DNA from: Pandoraea anhela
GTDB taxonomy: Bacteria > Pseudomonadota > Gammaproteobacteria > Burkholderiales > Burkholderiaceae
DNA: 64,000 nt
Reading direction: 5' to 3'
NCBI RefSeq assembly: GCF_902459655.1
Contig: NZ_CABPSB010000023.1
Span: 1-64,000, forward strand
Shown piece after piece: positions 47,119 through 54,598 of the stretch. How positions within the stretch are numbered: position 1 is the stretch's first letter; each line of letters opens with the position of its first letter. Below the pieces are notes generated by a model. It saw nothing but the letters and a program-made list of their open reading frames with translations, ran no database searches and was not told the origin of the DNA. The translations under genes and the position numbers were made by a program.

Positions 47119-47370
47119 TTACTTCGTCAGGATCAGCTTGCCGTAACGCGTAGCGCGCAGTTGGTAGGTCTGTCCGTTGTGCAGGATGTTCACGCATTGC
47201 GTGCCCTGCAACAGGTGATCGCTCGTCAGCACGCGACCGGTGGCCTGGCTCGCCGGCTTTTCCGCCGCCGGGCTGGCCACTTGCGAACGCGACACCGACA
47301 AGGTGCGGCGTGGCGCCGTGGCGGGCGTGGTCTGGCGGGCAGTGGTGTGGCTTGCGGTCATCTCGCTCAT
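47119..47370 (-). CDS. hemP: Hemin uptake protein HemP
   Basis: 83 residues. The C-terminal 35 residues carry the HemP signature: SDHLLQGTQCVNILHNGQ followed by TYQLRATRYGKLILTK. The N-terminal half is Ala/Thr/Ser-rich and unconserved. HemP is a small protein of haem-uptake regulons, needed for haem receptor expression or use in Burkholderia relatives. A Fur box overlaps its promoter (47399-47419). The tonB-exbB-exbD energy system for such uptake is 2.5-4.5 kb away, but no haem receptor gene is in this window. Confidence 0.92.
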   Translation of the reverse strand: MSEMTASHTTARQTTPATAPRRTLSVSRSQVASPAAEKPASQATGRVLTSDHLLQGTQCVNILHNGQTYQLRATRYGKLILTK

Positions 47371-47398
47371 CCGTGTGGCTGACTGTGAGAAGAATATT

Positions 47399-47419
47399 AA
47401 ATGAGAATCATTCCCATTT
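47399..47419. promoter_or_regulatory. Fur box at the hemP promoter
   Basis: TGAGAAT-C-ATTCCCA (47402-47416) matches the 7-1-7 Fur consensus TGATAATnATTATCA with three mismatches, in an A+T-rich stretch 30-50 bases upstream of the hemP start. Known hemP genes are Fur-repressed, so this site is credible. Confidence 0.8.
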
Positions 47420-47523
47420 ATATTTGAATTTGACTATTGATTTATTTGTTCGGTAGTTTTTTCTAAATGATGGGGCCGGACGAGTGGACGCCATCGTCCG
47501 GCAAATGGGCCGCTAACGCCGGA

Positions 47524-47994
47524 TTAGCCCAGCGCGCCTCGCTCGGCGAGTTCACGGATACGCCGAACGGTGTCGATGTCCGCTTCGCGATAGGCGGATT
47601 TCACAAACTCGCTATAGCGCGTATCGGCGGTCGCGGCGTCTTCCGGCAATGTCGTGCTGTACGTAAATCGCACGAAGTAATGCGTGGGGTTGGGCTCTTC
47701 GATACGCATGGTAAGGGTGCCGCCAGCGTGGGCGTCGGTCGCAGCCGTCTCGTAACGCACGGATTGCTGCGCCTCGAAGACGACCCGATCGAGCACCACC
47801 GTCTCGCCGAAACGCAGTTCGCGGTTCAGCGTGTTCTCGGTGCGTTCGTGCATCACGCACGCGTCGAGCCCCAGCACGAACGCCTCAGGCTGTTCGGCGC
47901 GTAGCACGAGGCCACGCCACAGTTGATCGCGCGTGAGTGCGAGGGCCAGCGGGTTCAGGAGGTCGTTGACCTCGATCAGGTGTTCGTACTGCAA
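47524..47994 (-). CDS. DUF1857 (SRPBCC-like) family protein
   Basis: About 156 residues starting at a TTG at 47994, which gives the family N-terminus LQYEHLIEVNDLLNPLA and has AGGGGA upstream; an ATG at 48054 would add 20 residues. Recognisable blocks are TRDQLWRGLVLRAEQPEAFV, LDACVM, and YSEFVKSAYREADIDTVRRI at the end. The family has a START/SRPBCC-like ligand-binding fold and no established function. A longer upstream extension in the same frame is not credible coding sequence. Confidence 0.8.
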   Translation of the reverse strand: MQYEHLIEVNDLLNPLALALTRDQLWRGLVLRAEQPEAFVLGLDACVMHERTENTLNRELRFGETVVLDRVVFEAQQSVRYETAATDAHAGGTLTMRIEEPNPTHYFVRFTYSTTLPEDAATADTRYSEFVKSAYREADIDTVRRIRELAERGALG

Positions 47995-48164
47995 GACTAT
48001 TTCCCCTAGATGGCGTTGATGACCGCGAATCGCCCGACGGTAAGCGGTTGCCATGTGAGCCGGTACGCGCCGTGACGCAATGCCGTGCCCTGACGGCAAC
48101 GCATTGCGCGTTAGCGCACAGCGCCGGGCGTTGGCTCGGCCTTGATTTGACCGCGACCTGACCT

Positions 48165-48575
48165 TTACTCGATCAGCGAACTCTCGATGGCGACGGTGCC
48201 CGACAACACCTTGTGAATTGGGCACGCATTGGCGATTTCCAAGAGGCGTTGACGCTGTTCCTCCGACAAATCGCCGGCCAGCTCGATCTTGCGCGTAATT
48301 TGCGTGGTGCCCGCAGGCGGCTTGCCGTCCGGATTCATCGCGAGCGTGACTTTCACGTCCTTGAGCGGCCATTCCTTGCGGCGCGCGTACATATGCAGCG
48401 TAATCGACGTGCAGGCACCCAGACTCGACAGCAGCAACGCCGCCGGCGCGGGGCCGAGATCGCCGCCACCGAGTGACTCGGGTTCGTCGGCGATCCATTC
48501 GTGCTTGCCGTCCGACAGATGGGTGGTATATCCGGCAGCGCCCAGATGGGCGGTGACAATCGCTTCTGCGGCCAT
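48165..48575 (-). CDS. OsmC-family organic hydroperoxide reductase-like protein
   Basis: 136 residues with both redox cysteines: Cys in LLSSLGACTSITLHMYA (near residue 55) and Cys in LEIANACPIHKVLSG (near 118). OsmC/Ohr proteins reduce organic peroxides. The SLGACTSITL form and HMYARRKEWPL suggest the OsmC-like (YhfA-type) branch. AGGAG lies seven bases before the ATG at 48575. Downstream gene order gives no operon partner. Confidence 0.92.
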   Translation of the reverse strand: MAAEAIVTAHLGAAGYTTHLSDGKHEWIADEPESLGGGDLGPAPAALLLSSLGACTSITLHMYARRKEWPLKDVKVTLAMNPDGKPPAGTTQITRKIELAGDLSEEQRQRLLEIANACPIHKVLSGTVAIESSLIE

Positions 48576-48751
48576 GGTGGCTCCTGTGGGTCCAGACGGG
48601 TGCTAATGAAAGCGGCCCGGCGAAACCGCGGGCCACAACACACTCTGCGTACTTTAAGTGTCATTGTGACCCAATTTCACCGGGCCGGCGAAAACGACGC
48701 TGGCGGCACCTTCGGGCGCGTGTTTTCCAACGCTCGCTCGCGCGTCTTCCT

Positions 48752-49648
48752 TCAGGTTCGCGAGACGGATGCCGGAATATGCCCCATGCGTCCGGCCTGA
48801 AAATCGAGAATCGCCTGACGAATCTCGCTCTCCGTGTTCATCACGAACGGGCCGTAGCGCGCGACCGGTTCGCCGATCGGCTTGCCGCCGATGAGCAGAA
48901 ACGACAGCGGCGCGTCGCTGTCGTTACGCACGGTCACGCCTTCGCCGTCGTTGCCGAACACGACCATCTGATGAGCCTTCGCTGCGGTGGCTTCTGCGCC
49001 GAAATGTCCTTCGCCGTCGATGACATACGCAAAGACGTTGAAGTCGGCCGGCACCGGATGATCGAGCAGCGCCTGCGGTTGGAGCGTGAAATGCTGATAC
49101 AGGATCGGTGTTCGTGTCTCGATGGCCGCCCGCGTACCGAGCGCCTCGCCTGCGATCACGCGAACGGCGACCTTGCCGTCGTCGCTCGTCGCCGTCGGGA
49201 TACCGGCAGCCGGCAGTTCCTGATAGCGCGGGGTCATCATCTTGTCGGCGCTCGGCAGGTTCACCCACAACTGGAAGCCATGCATTTCGCCACCGCGTTG
49301 CTGAAACGCCTGCGACGGCATCTCCGAGTGGATCACGCCGGCGCCGGCCGTCATCCATTGCACGTCGCCGGGCGTGAGCTTACCGGCATGACCTTGCGAG
49401 TCACGATGCTCCATCTGGCCGGCGAGGAGGTAAGTGACGGTCTCGAAGCCGCGATGCGGATGATCGGGGGCGCCCTTGGCATCGCCGGGGGCCACTTGCA
49501 TCGGCCCCATTTCGTCGAGCAGCAGGAACGGATCGAAGTCCATCAGCATGCGTGTCGGGAACGGGCGGTTGACGTAGAAACCGGCGCCTTCCTGCGTTTT
49601 CGCTGCCGTAAAGACACGGGCGACCGGACGGGCGTAGGGGGTGCTCAT
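48752..49648 (-). CDS. Pirin family protein
   Basis: 298 residues of two cupin barrels. The N-terminal metal-site motif PDHPHRGFETVTYLLAGQMEH (near 62-82) carries the His ligands, with a further Glu/His in GVIHSEMP. The C-terminal barrel (about 190-285) includes FVMNTESEIRQAILDFQAGRMG. Bacterial pirins such as YhhW show quercetin 2,3-dioxygenase activity in vitro; the natural role is unclear. AGGA lies upstream of the ATG at 49648. A 253-base gap to exbD (49649-49901) holds its promoter and the exbD terminator. Confidence 0.92.
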   Translation of the reverse strand: MSTPYARPVARVFTAAKTQEGAGFYVNRPFPTRMLMDFDPFLLLDEMGPMQVAPGDAKGAPDHPHRGFETVTYLLAGQMEHRDSQGHAGKLTPGDVQWMTAGAGVIHSEMPSQAFQQRGGEMHGFQLWVNLPSADKMMTPRYQELPAAGIPTATSDDGKVAVRVIAGEALGTRAAIETRTPILYQHFTLQPQALLDHPVPADFNVFAYVIDGEGHFGAEATAAKAHQMVVFGNDGEGVTVRNDSDAPLSFLLIGGKPIGEPVARYGPFVMNTESEIRQAILDFQAGRMGHIPASVSRT

Positions 49649-49841
49649 GAGGAACTCTCCTGTGGGGATACCCGCCTTGGGACTTGCGGCACGTGGGTAT
49701 CCGTTGTCATGTCCCCACTATATCGGGGGCGATGGCACCGGGAGTAGTCCGTAACGCAGGAAGGATTGTTACCGGATTGGAACAGTTAGCGAGAAGTCGA
49801 TCGCAATAGCGACGCTTTCGCGTCGAATGAACCGTATGAAC

Positions 49842-49870
49842 GAAAAAAAGCGCGGTGACCGGCACCGCGC
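49842..49870 (-). terminator. tonB-exbB-exbD operon terminator
   Basis: On the minus strand GCGCGGTG (49870-49863) pairs with CACCGCGC (49857-49850) and is followed by seven T. It lies about 30 bases after the exbD stop. Confidence 0.85.
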
Positions 49871-49901
49871 CTGAGCTTCTGCGATTCGTGCAGGGACCGG
49901 C

Positions 49902-50324
<423 letters not shown>

Positions 50325-50351
50325 AGCGAACTCCTTCTCTTGCGCGGCGGC

Positions 50352-51089
50352 TTAGCTGGCGCTGGCCGACGTGGGCTTGCGCACCGGCGTGACATTGCTG
50401 GCGAACTGCGTCGAGTGCACGCTGGCGCCCGTCAGGAAGTAGCCGTGCAGGCTGTGCGCGAAGCGGTTGAGCTTCGAGACGATGCCCTTGTTGGCGCGCG
50501 TCAGGGCGTTGAAGCCGAGCACGGCGGGGATGGCGACGAACAGACCGAAGGCCGTCATGATCAGGGCTTCGCCCACCGGGCCGGCCACCTTGTCGATGGT
50601 CGTCTGGCCCGATGCGCCAATGGCCAGCAGGGCGTGATAGATACCCCACACCGTACCGAACAGACCGACGAACGGCGAGGTCGAGCCGATCGAGGCCAGC
50701 ATGGCCAGACCGCTTTGCAGGCGCGACACCGTATCGTCCACCGAGTTCTTCAGGGCACGCGTGATCCAGTCGCTCACGTCCATCTTGTCGTGCAGATGCG
50801 GCTGGCTCTGGCGGTGATGTTCGGCCGCGTCCTGACCGGCCAGCGCCAGTGCGAGGAACGGGTTGTTCTGACCCGACTCGCCAAGCTTTTGCAAGCCGGC
50901 GGAGAAATTCTCCGAGTGCCAGAAGTCCGGCTCGGCCGTGCGCGTGAGGCGGGTCAGGCGGAAGACCTGCGTGCCCTTGATGATGATGACCGTCCAGGAC
51001 AGCACCGACATCAGCAGCAACACGATCGCGATGGCGCGGGTGACGAAATCGCCCTGTGACCAGACGTGGCTCAAACCATACTCTTGCAT
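50352..51089 (-). CDS. exbB: Biopolymer transport protein ExbB
   Basis: 245 residues, three transmembrane helices (about 15-35, 130-155 and 170-195). The MotA/TolQ/ExbB-family segment ASIGSTSPFVGLFGTVWGIYHALLAI (near 130) and VAGPVGEALIMTAFGLFVAIPAVLGFN (near 165) are intact. It forms the pentameric channel around ExbD. Between tonB and exbD in one transcript. Confidence 0.95.
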   Translation of the reverse strand: MQEYGLSHVWSQGDFVTRAIAIVLLLMSVLSWTVIIIKGTQVFRLTRLTRTAEPDFWHSENFSAGLQKLGESGQNNPFLALALAGQDAAEHHRQSQPHLHDKMDVSDWITRALKNSVDDTVSRLQSGLAMLASIGSTSPFVGLFGTVWGIYHALLAIGASGQTTIDKVAGPVGEALIMTAFGLFVAIPAVLGFNALTRANKGIVSKLNRFAHSLHGYFLTGASVHSTQFASNVTPVRKPTSASAS

Positions 51090-51128
51090 TTTTCGTTCCT
51101 CGGAAGATCCAGTTCGTAGATCGTTACG

Positions 51129-51848
51129 TTAATCGTTCAGATTGAAGTTAAACGGTTTGGTCGCAGCGGCTTCGACCGCGCGGCCGTTTTGCATCGGGGG
51201 GGCGCAGCGCATCGCCAGTGCGGCGGTACGCGCAGCCTGATCGAGACGCGGAAAGCCGCTCGACTTGACGACATTGGCGCTCGAGACCACACCCCGGGTG
51301 TCGATCACGAGGCGCAATGTGACGGTGCCTTCTTCGCCCACGCGGCGCGACTGCGTCGGGTAGACCACGCGCGGCTCGTCGCACTTCACCGCCAGACCTT
51401 CGATCGGACCGGACGGCGCGGGCGCCGGAGCGGGGGCGGGCGGTGCCGGGGGCGTCGGTGCGGCTTGCTGCACCGGCTCGGTCGTCGTTTGTTGCGGCGG
51501 CGCCACCGGCTCAGCCTTCTGCGTGATGGCGTTCTTGGGTTGCTCGCGCGGTTTGGGCGGCGGCGGCGCAACCTTCGGCTTGGGCGGCTCCGGCTGCGGT
51601 TTGGGCGGCGCGGGTTGCGGCGGCGTCGGGGCGGGGGTGAGCGGAATGATCGTCGCGGTGAAGGTCGTCGGCTCGATCGTCGCCTTTTCAGGTTCGTTGC
51701 GCAGGTGCGACAGTCCGACCAGTACAGCAATGTGAACGACGACGATCGCTGCGGCAATCGCGATAGCTCGCGGCGACGTCAGCGGATCGCGGAATTGCGT
51801 GAGCGCAAGGCCGGATGAGGGCACGGCGGGGGGCACGGCGGTCGACAT
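51129..51848 (-). CDS. tonB: Energy transducer TonB
   Basis: 239 residues. N-terminal helix (about 28-47, AIAIAAAIVVVHIAVLVGLS, with the conserved His for ExbB-ExbD coupling), a long Pro/Lys/Glu/Gln spacer crossing the periplasm (about 70-150) and the C-terminal domain (about 155-239) with YPTQSRRVGEEGTVTLRLVI. Leading gene of tonB-exbB-exbD, which powers siderophore and haem receptors. No good Fur box was seen immediately upstream. Confidence 0.95.
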   Translation of the reverse strand: MSTAVPPAVPSSGLALTQFRDPLTSPRAIAIAAAIVVVHIAVLVGLSHLRNEPEKATIEPTTFTATIIPLTPAPTPPQPAPPKPQPEPPKPKVAPPPPKPREQPKNAITQKAEPVAPPQQTTTEPVQQAAPTPPAPPAPAPAPAPSGPIEGLAVKCDEPRVVYPTQSRRVGEEGTVTLRLVIDTRGVVSSANVVKSSGFPRLDQAARTAALAMRCAPPMQNGRAVEAAATKPFNFNLND

Positions 51849-51946
51849 GATAACGGCTAGGGTACGCTAAATTGCGGCGATGAACGGTGAGTGAAGCGCG
51901 GTGTGCGAAGCCTCGGGGTGCGGATAGGCCGGACGTACGATCAAAG

Positions 51947-51972
51947 GAAAACCGCGCCATGGGGCGCGGTCG
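51947..51972 (-). terminator. Terminator downstream of the bfd region
   Basis: ACCGCGCC (51951-51958) pairs with GGCGCGGT (51963-51970) around a four-base loop; on the minus strand TTTTCC follows the stem. It would end a transcript from bfd or from the small frame at 52006-52068. Confidence 0.7.
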
Positions 51973-52005
51973 GCGAACGCTGTGAGTCAAAAACGGTGCG
52001 CAAAC

Positions 52006-52068
52006 TCACCTTCGAAATAGGAAAAACGACAAACATAACGTCGAAACAAAGCCAATCAGGAGTTCCAT
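52006..52068 (-). CDS. Possible 20-residue membrane peptide
   Basis: ATG at 52068, TGA at 52006-52008. Product MELLIGFVSTLCLSFFLFRR: a continuous hydrophobic helix with one acidic residue at the start and two Arg at the end, typical of single-span small membrane proteins. GGAGG is placed six bases before the ATG, and a terminator follows 35 bases after the stop. Too short for normal gene finding. I do not recognise a family. Position after bfd in an iron neighbourhood is the only functional hint. Confidence 0.45.
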   Translation of the reverse strand: MELLIGFVSTLCLSFFLFRR

Positions 52069-52258
52069 CCGACACCTCCAGGGTGACAACGTCGCTGGCT
52101 GGCGCATGACGCCGCAATGTCGCGGTACGCCTGGCTGGCTCCACTACCCCGTGGCTGACGCATCGTCTGCCACGCGGGCGAAATTCCAAATCGTTCGAAA
52201 CCGGTAACAACCTGTTGCACAACGCGAGGGCAGGGCCTCGCCGATGAACTGCGAGCGC

Positions 52259-52519
52259 TTACGCCGCGAGCGCGAGTTCCTGACGCACCACCACGACTTC
52301 CGTCGTCGTTTCCACGCGAGCGGACTGGCAGCAGCCACCGCAGGCGCGGCCACAGCATGGCGTGGCGCCGCTCACCATTTCCTGAACATACGGACCGCAC
52401 TTGCCGCAGCACAGCGCAACGCCGAGGTCGACCTGGAGATCTTCCATCGTGGTGGCGCCGGCGTCGAGGCAAGCCTTGATCTGACGGTCGGAAACGGATT
52501 TACATACGCAGACGATCAT
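52259..52519 (-). CDS. bfd: Bacterioferritin-associated ferredoxin
   Basis: 86 residues. The four [2Fe-2S] cysteines are Cys 4 and Cys 6 (MIVCVCKSVS) and two of the cysteines in LGVALCCGKCGPYVQEM. Bfd delivers electrons to bacterioferritin to release stored iron when iron is scarce. The C-terminal tail has additional Cys (CCGRACGGCC), unusual for the family and possibly another metal site. ATG 52519 is chosen for the family N-terminus. A Fur box lies 28 bases upstream; bfr is 1.3 kb away on the same strand, separated by murI. Confidence 0.92.
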   Translation of the reverse strand: MIVCVCKSVSDRQIKACLDAGATTMEDLQVDLGVALCCGKCGPYVQEMVSGATPCCGRACGGCCQSARVETTTEVVVVRQELALAA

Positions 52520-52546
52520 GGTGAAAACGTCAAAATGTAACACTAA

Positions 52547-52561
52547 TGAGAATAATTATTA
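52547..52561. promoter_or_regulatory. Fur box upstream of bfd
   Basis: TGAGAAT-A-ATTATTA matches the 7-1-7 Fur consensus TGATAATnATTATCA with only two mismatches. It lies 28 bases upstream of the bfd start. bfd is Fur-repressed in other bacteria, so this is a strong prediction. Confidence 0.85.
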
Positions 52562-52780
52562 TTTAAGTCGACGCCTTTTGCAAGCGCCATCGACCTATCC
52601 CATGGTACGTACAGGGATATGTGGCGCGGGTGTCGCGGGGAATGATGGGAAGGTTTTCGCCGGATGCCGGACGCGTCACGCCTTGGCGGGCGGGGGACGG
52701 TCCGACGGCGCTGCCGCACCTGAGCGCGGGGCGGGGAGCCGTGTCCATCGGGAGGGCGACGCGGTGATGGTGTGCCCTGG

Positions 52781-52830
52781 CGCTTACCAGCACTTACCGG
52801 CACTTATCGGCACTTATCGGCACTTATCGG
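52781..52830. repeat. Five tandem decamers near the murI 3' end
   Basis: CGCTTACCAG, CACTTACCGG, then CACTTATCGG three times. Each differs from the next by at most three bases. The array begins 48 bases beyond the murI stop and is followed by a partial copy at 52831. Confidence 0.85.
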
Positions 52831-52877
52831 CGCTATCCGTGTTACCGATGCCTGCTGGTGCATCGCTGCCAATGGCC

Positions 52878-53720
52878 CTAGGGCGCTACCGGCATTGCCA
52901 CGTGCGGCGCGGCCAGCGCGATCTCGATCGGCTGCACCTGGGGGGCGTCGACGAGCAAGCGGTCCGCCATCGTCTGCAACGCGTGTGTATTGGCGGTCGT
53001 GAACAACTCGACATTGCCGACAACACCGGTGTTTGCCGGCAACGCCAGATCGTCCGCCTCAAGCCGCCGTTGAAGCTGGCGTGCGATGGCGGCGCCGGTA
53101 TCGACGAGCGTGAGGGCCGTGCCGAAATGCCGCTCGATGACCGGAATCAGGAATGGGTAATGCGTGCAGCCGAGCACCAGCGTATCCGCGCCTTGCGCGA
53201 GCATGGGCGCAATGTATTTATCCAGCAACGCCATGACCTCGGGCGAATCGACGTCACCGGCTTCGATGCGCTCGACCAGTCCATGCCCTGGCTGACACAG
53301 GAAGCGCTGTCCCTGCGCCGTATGACGTGCCAGCAGATCCGAGAAGCGGGCGCTGCGCAGCGTGGCGGCGGTGGCAAGCACCCCGATCACGCCGCTGCGC
53401 GACGCTGCCGCCGCGGGCTTGATGCCCGGCTCGACGCCGACCACCGGCCATGAGTCGTCGGCCCGCAGTGCGGCTACGCCATGAGCCGTTGCCGTATTGC
53501 AGGCGACGACGAATGCCTTGGCGCCACGCGCTCGCACCCATCGGCCGATGGCGAGACTGCGCTGCTCGATGAACGCGTCGGGGCGTTCGCCGTACGGAGC
53601 GTATCGGGAGTCGGCGACGTAAAGCAGCGACTCGTGCGGAAGCCGGGCGCGAACGGCCTGCAAAACCGAGAGTCCACCGAGGCCGGAATCGAAGACGCCA
53701 ATCGGCGCATTGGAGGGCAT
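52878..53720 (-). CDS. murI: Glutamate racemase
   Basis: 280 residues. It converts L- to D-glutamate for peptidoglycan. Two catalytic Cys are present in FVVACNTATAHG (near residue 74) and DTLVLGCTHYPFL (near 185); GVFDSGLGGLSVL opens the protein and YVADSRYAPYGERP carries substrate residues. Full length. It interrupts the bfd/bfr neighbourhood and is probably transcribed separately. Confidence 0.96.
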   Translation of the reverse strand: MPSNAPIGVFDSGLGGLSVLQAVRARLPHESLLYVADSRYAPYGERPDAFIEQRSLAIGRWVRARGAKAFVVACNTATAHGVAALRADDSWPVVGVEPGIKPAAAASRSGVIGVLATAATLRSARFSDLLARHTAQGQRFLCQPGHGLVERIEAGDVDSPEVMALLDKYIAPMLAQGADTLVLGCTHYPFLIPVIERHFGTALTLVDTGAAIARQLQRRLEADDLALPANTGVVGNVELFTTANTHALQTMADRLLVDAPQVQPIEIALAAPHVAMPVAP

Positions 53721-53835
53721 GGCAAATGAAAAAGGGCCGGCAAGTGGCCGGCCCCGAAATTCTAGCGCAAAGCCTGCGAACCGATGTCGGTGCGGCGAGG
53801 CGCTTTTCTTATCTGGGTTTTGCGGGGTGTCGGGC

Positions 53836-54315
53836 TTATTCTTCGAACGACGCCATGCCCGACTGCTGGTAATTCTGAAGACCGACCTTGCCGATGAGTT
53901 CGATCTGCGTTTCCAGCCAGTCGATGTGCTCTTCGGTGTCGTGCAGGATCTCGTTGAAAATTTCGCGCGAGACGAAGTCCTTCACGCTTTCGCAATGCGC
54001 CACGCCTTCCTTGCAGGTCTTCTGCGAGAGGTACTCGAGCTTGAGATCGCATTGCAGGATCTCTTCGGTGTTCTCGCCGATGAGCAGCTTGTGCAGATCC
54101 TGCAGGTTCGGCAGGCCGTCGAGCATGAAGATACGCTCGATCAGCTTGTCGGCGTGCTTCATCTCGCCGATGGATTCATCGTACTCATGCTTGCCGAGCT
54201 TCGTCAGCCCCCAATGGTTGTACATCCGGGCGTGCAGAAAGTACTGGTTGATCGCCGTCAGCTCGTTGGTGAGCTGTTCGTTGAGGAGTTGGAGGACTTT
54301 CTTGTCGCCTTTCAT
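53836..54315 (-). CDS. bfr: Bacterioferritin
   Basis: 159 residues beginning [20 protein letters not shown]. Ferroxidase ligands are visible: Glu 18 in [10 protein letters not shown], Glu 51/His 54-type residues in [17 protein letters not shown], and Glu/His in [15 protein letters not shown]. The usual haem-binding Met lies in that same [14 protein letters not shown] region. It stores iron as a 24-mer. AGGGA precedes ATG 54315. A weak Fur-like sequence occurs near 54413-54436. Confidence 0.93.
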   Translation of the reverse strand: MKGDKKVLQLLNEQLTNELTAINQYFLHARMYNHWGLTKLGKHEYDESIGEMKHADKLIERIFMLDGLPNLQDLHKLLIGENTEEILQCDLKLEYLSQKTCKEGVAHCESVKDFVSREIFNEILHDTEEHIDWLETQIELIGKVGLQNYQQSGMASFEE

Positions 54316-54494
54316 TTCGGATCCCTGTTTATGCAGTTTTGCAAGCGGTTGAAGAGTAGCCTGAAAAGCTCGGAAAGCCAAGCCCTGCAAGGCTTTTCGT
54401 GAACCGAGGTGCGAATGGTAATGCGATCCATTCTCGCTTTGTTACATGACATTTTCGGGTGGTTGCGTCACTGATTTCCCGAGCGGCGTCAGAC

Positions 54495-54522
54495 GAAAAA
54501 AAGCCCGGACCATGCCGGGCTT
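54495..54522 (-). terminator. Fumarase gene terminator
   Basis: On the minus strand AGCCCGG (54521-54515) pairs with CCGGGCT (54508-54502), followed by six T. It lies about 80 bases after the fumarase stop. The rest of 54316-54598 is the bfr leader and promoter. Confidence 0.8.
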
Positions 54523-54598
54523 TCTCTTGCGGGCCGATGGCGCGAAGCCGTCGGCCCTTGCGCGCGTGACATCCGAGCGATGCGGATAAAGATGAAAC

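Larger units (their letters stand above)
51849..52258. other. Intergenic region between tonB and bfd with a terminator and a tiny frame
   Basis: 410 bases. The tonB promoter should lie near 51849-51940. A minus-strand terminator hairpin is at 51947-51972. A 20-codon minus-strand frame with an excellent ribosome site (52006-52068) lies between that terminator and bfd and is listed separately. The 190 bases from 52069 to 52258 show no further gene. Confidence 0.6.
52520..52877. other. Intergenic region between bfd and murI
   Basis: 358 bases. It holds the bfd promoter with a Fur box (52547-52561), a G+C-rich stretch with no gene, and an array of decamer repeats (52781-52830) shortly after the murI stop. 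No clear terminator for murI was found. Confidence 0.6.

Noticed and set aside
47995-48636. Extension of the DUF1857 protein to 370 residues
   Set aside because: The extra 214 residues are antisense-like His/Arg/Gly-rich sequence over the OsmC gene, which itself is clearly coding in another frame.
54413-54436. Fur box upstream of bfr
   Set aside because: GAGAATGGATCGCATTACC is only a partial match, much weaker than the sites at hemP and bfd.
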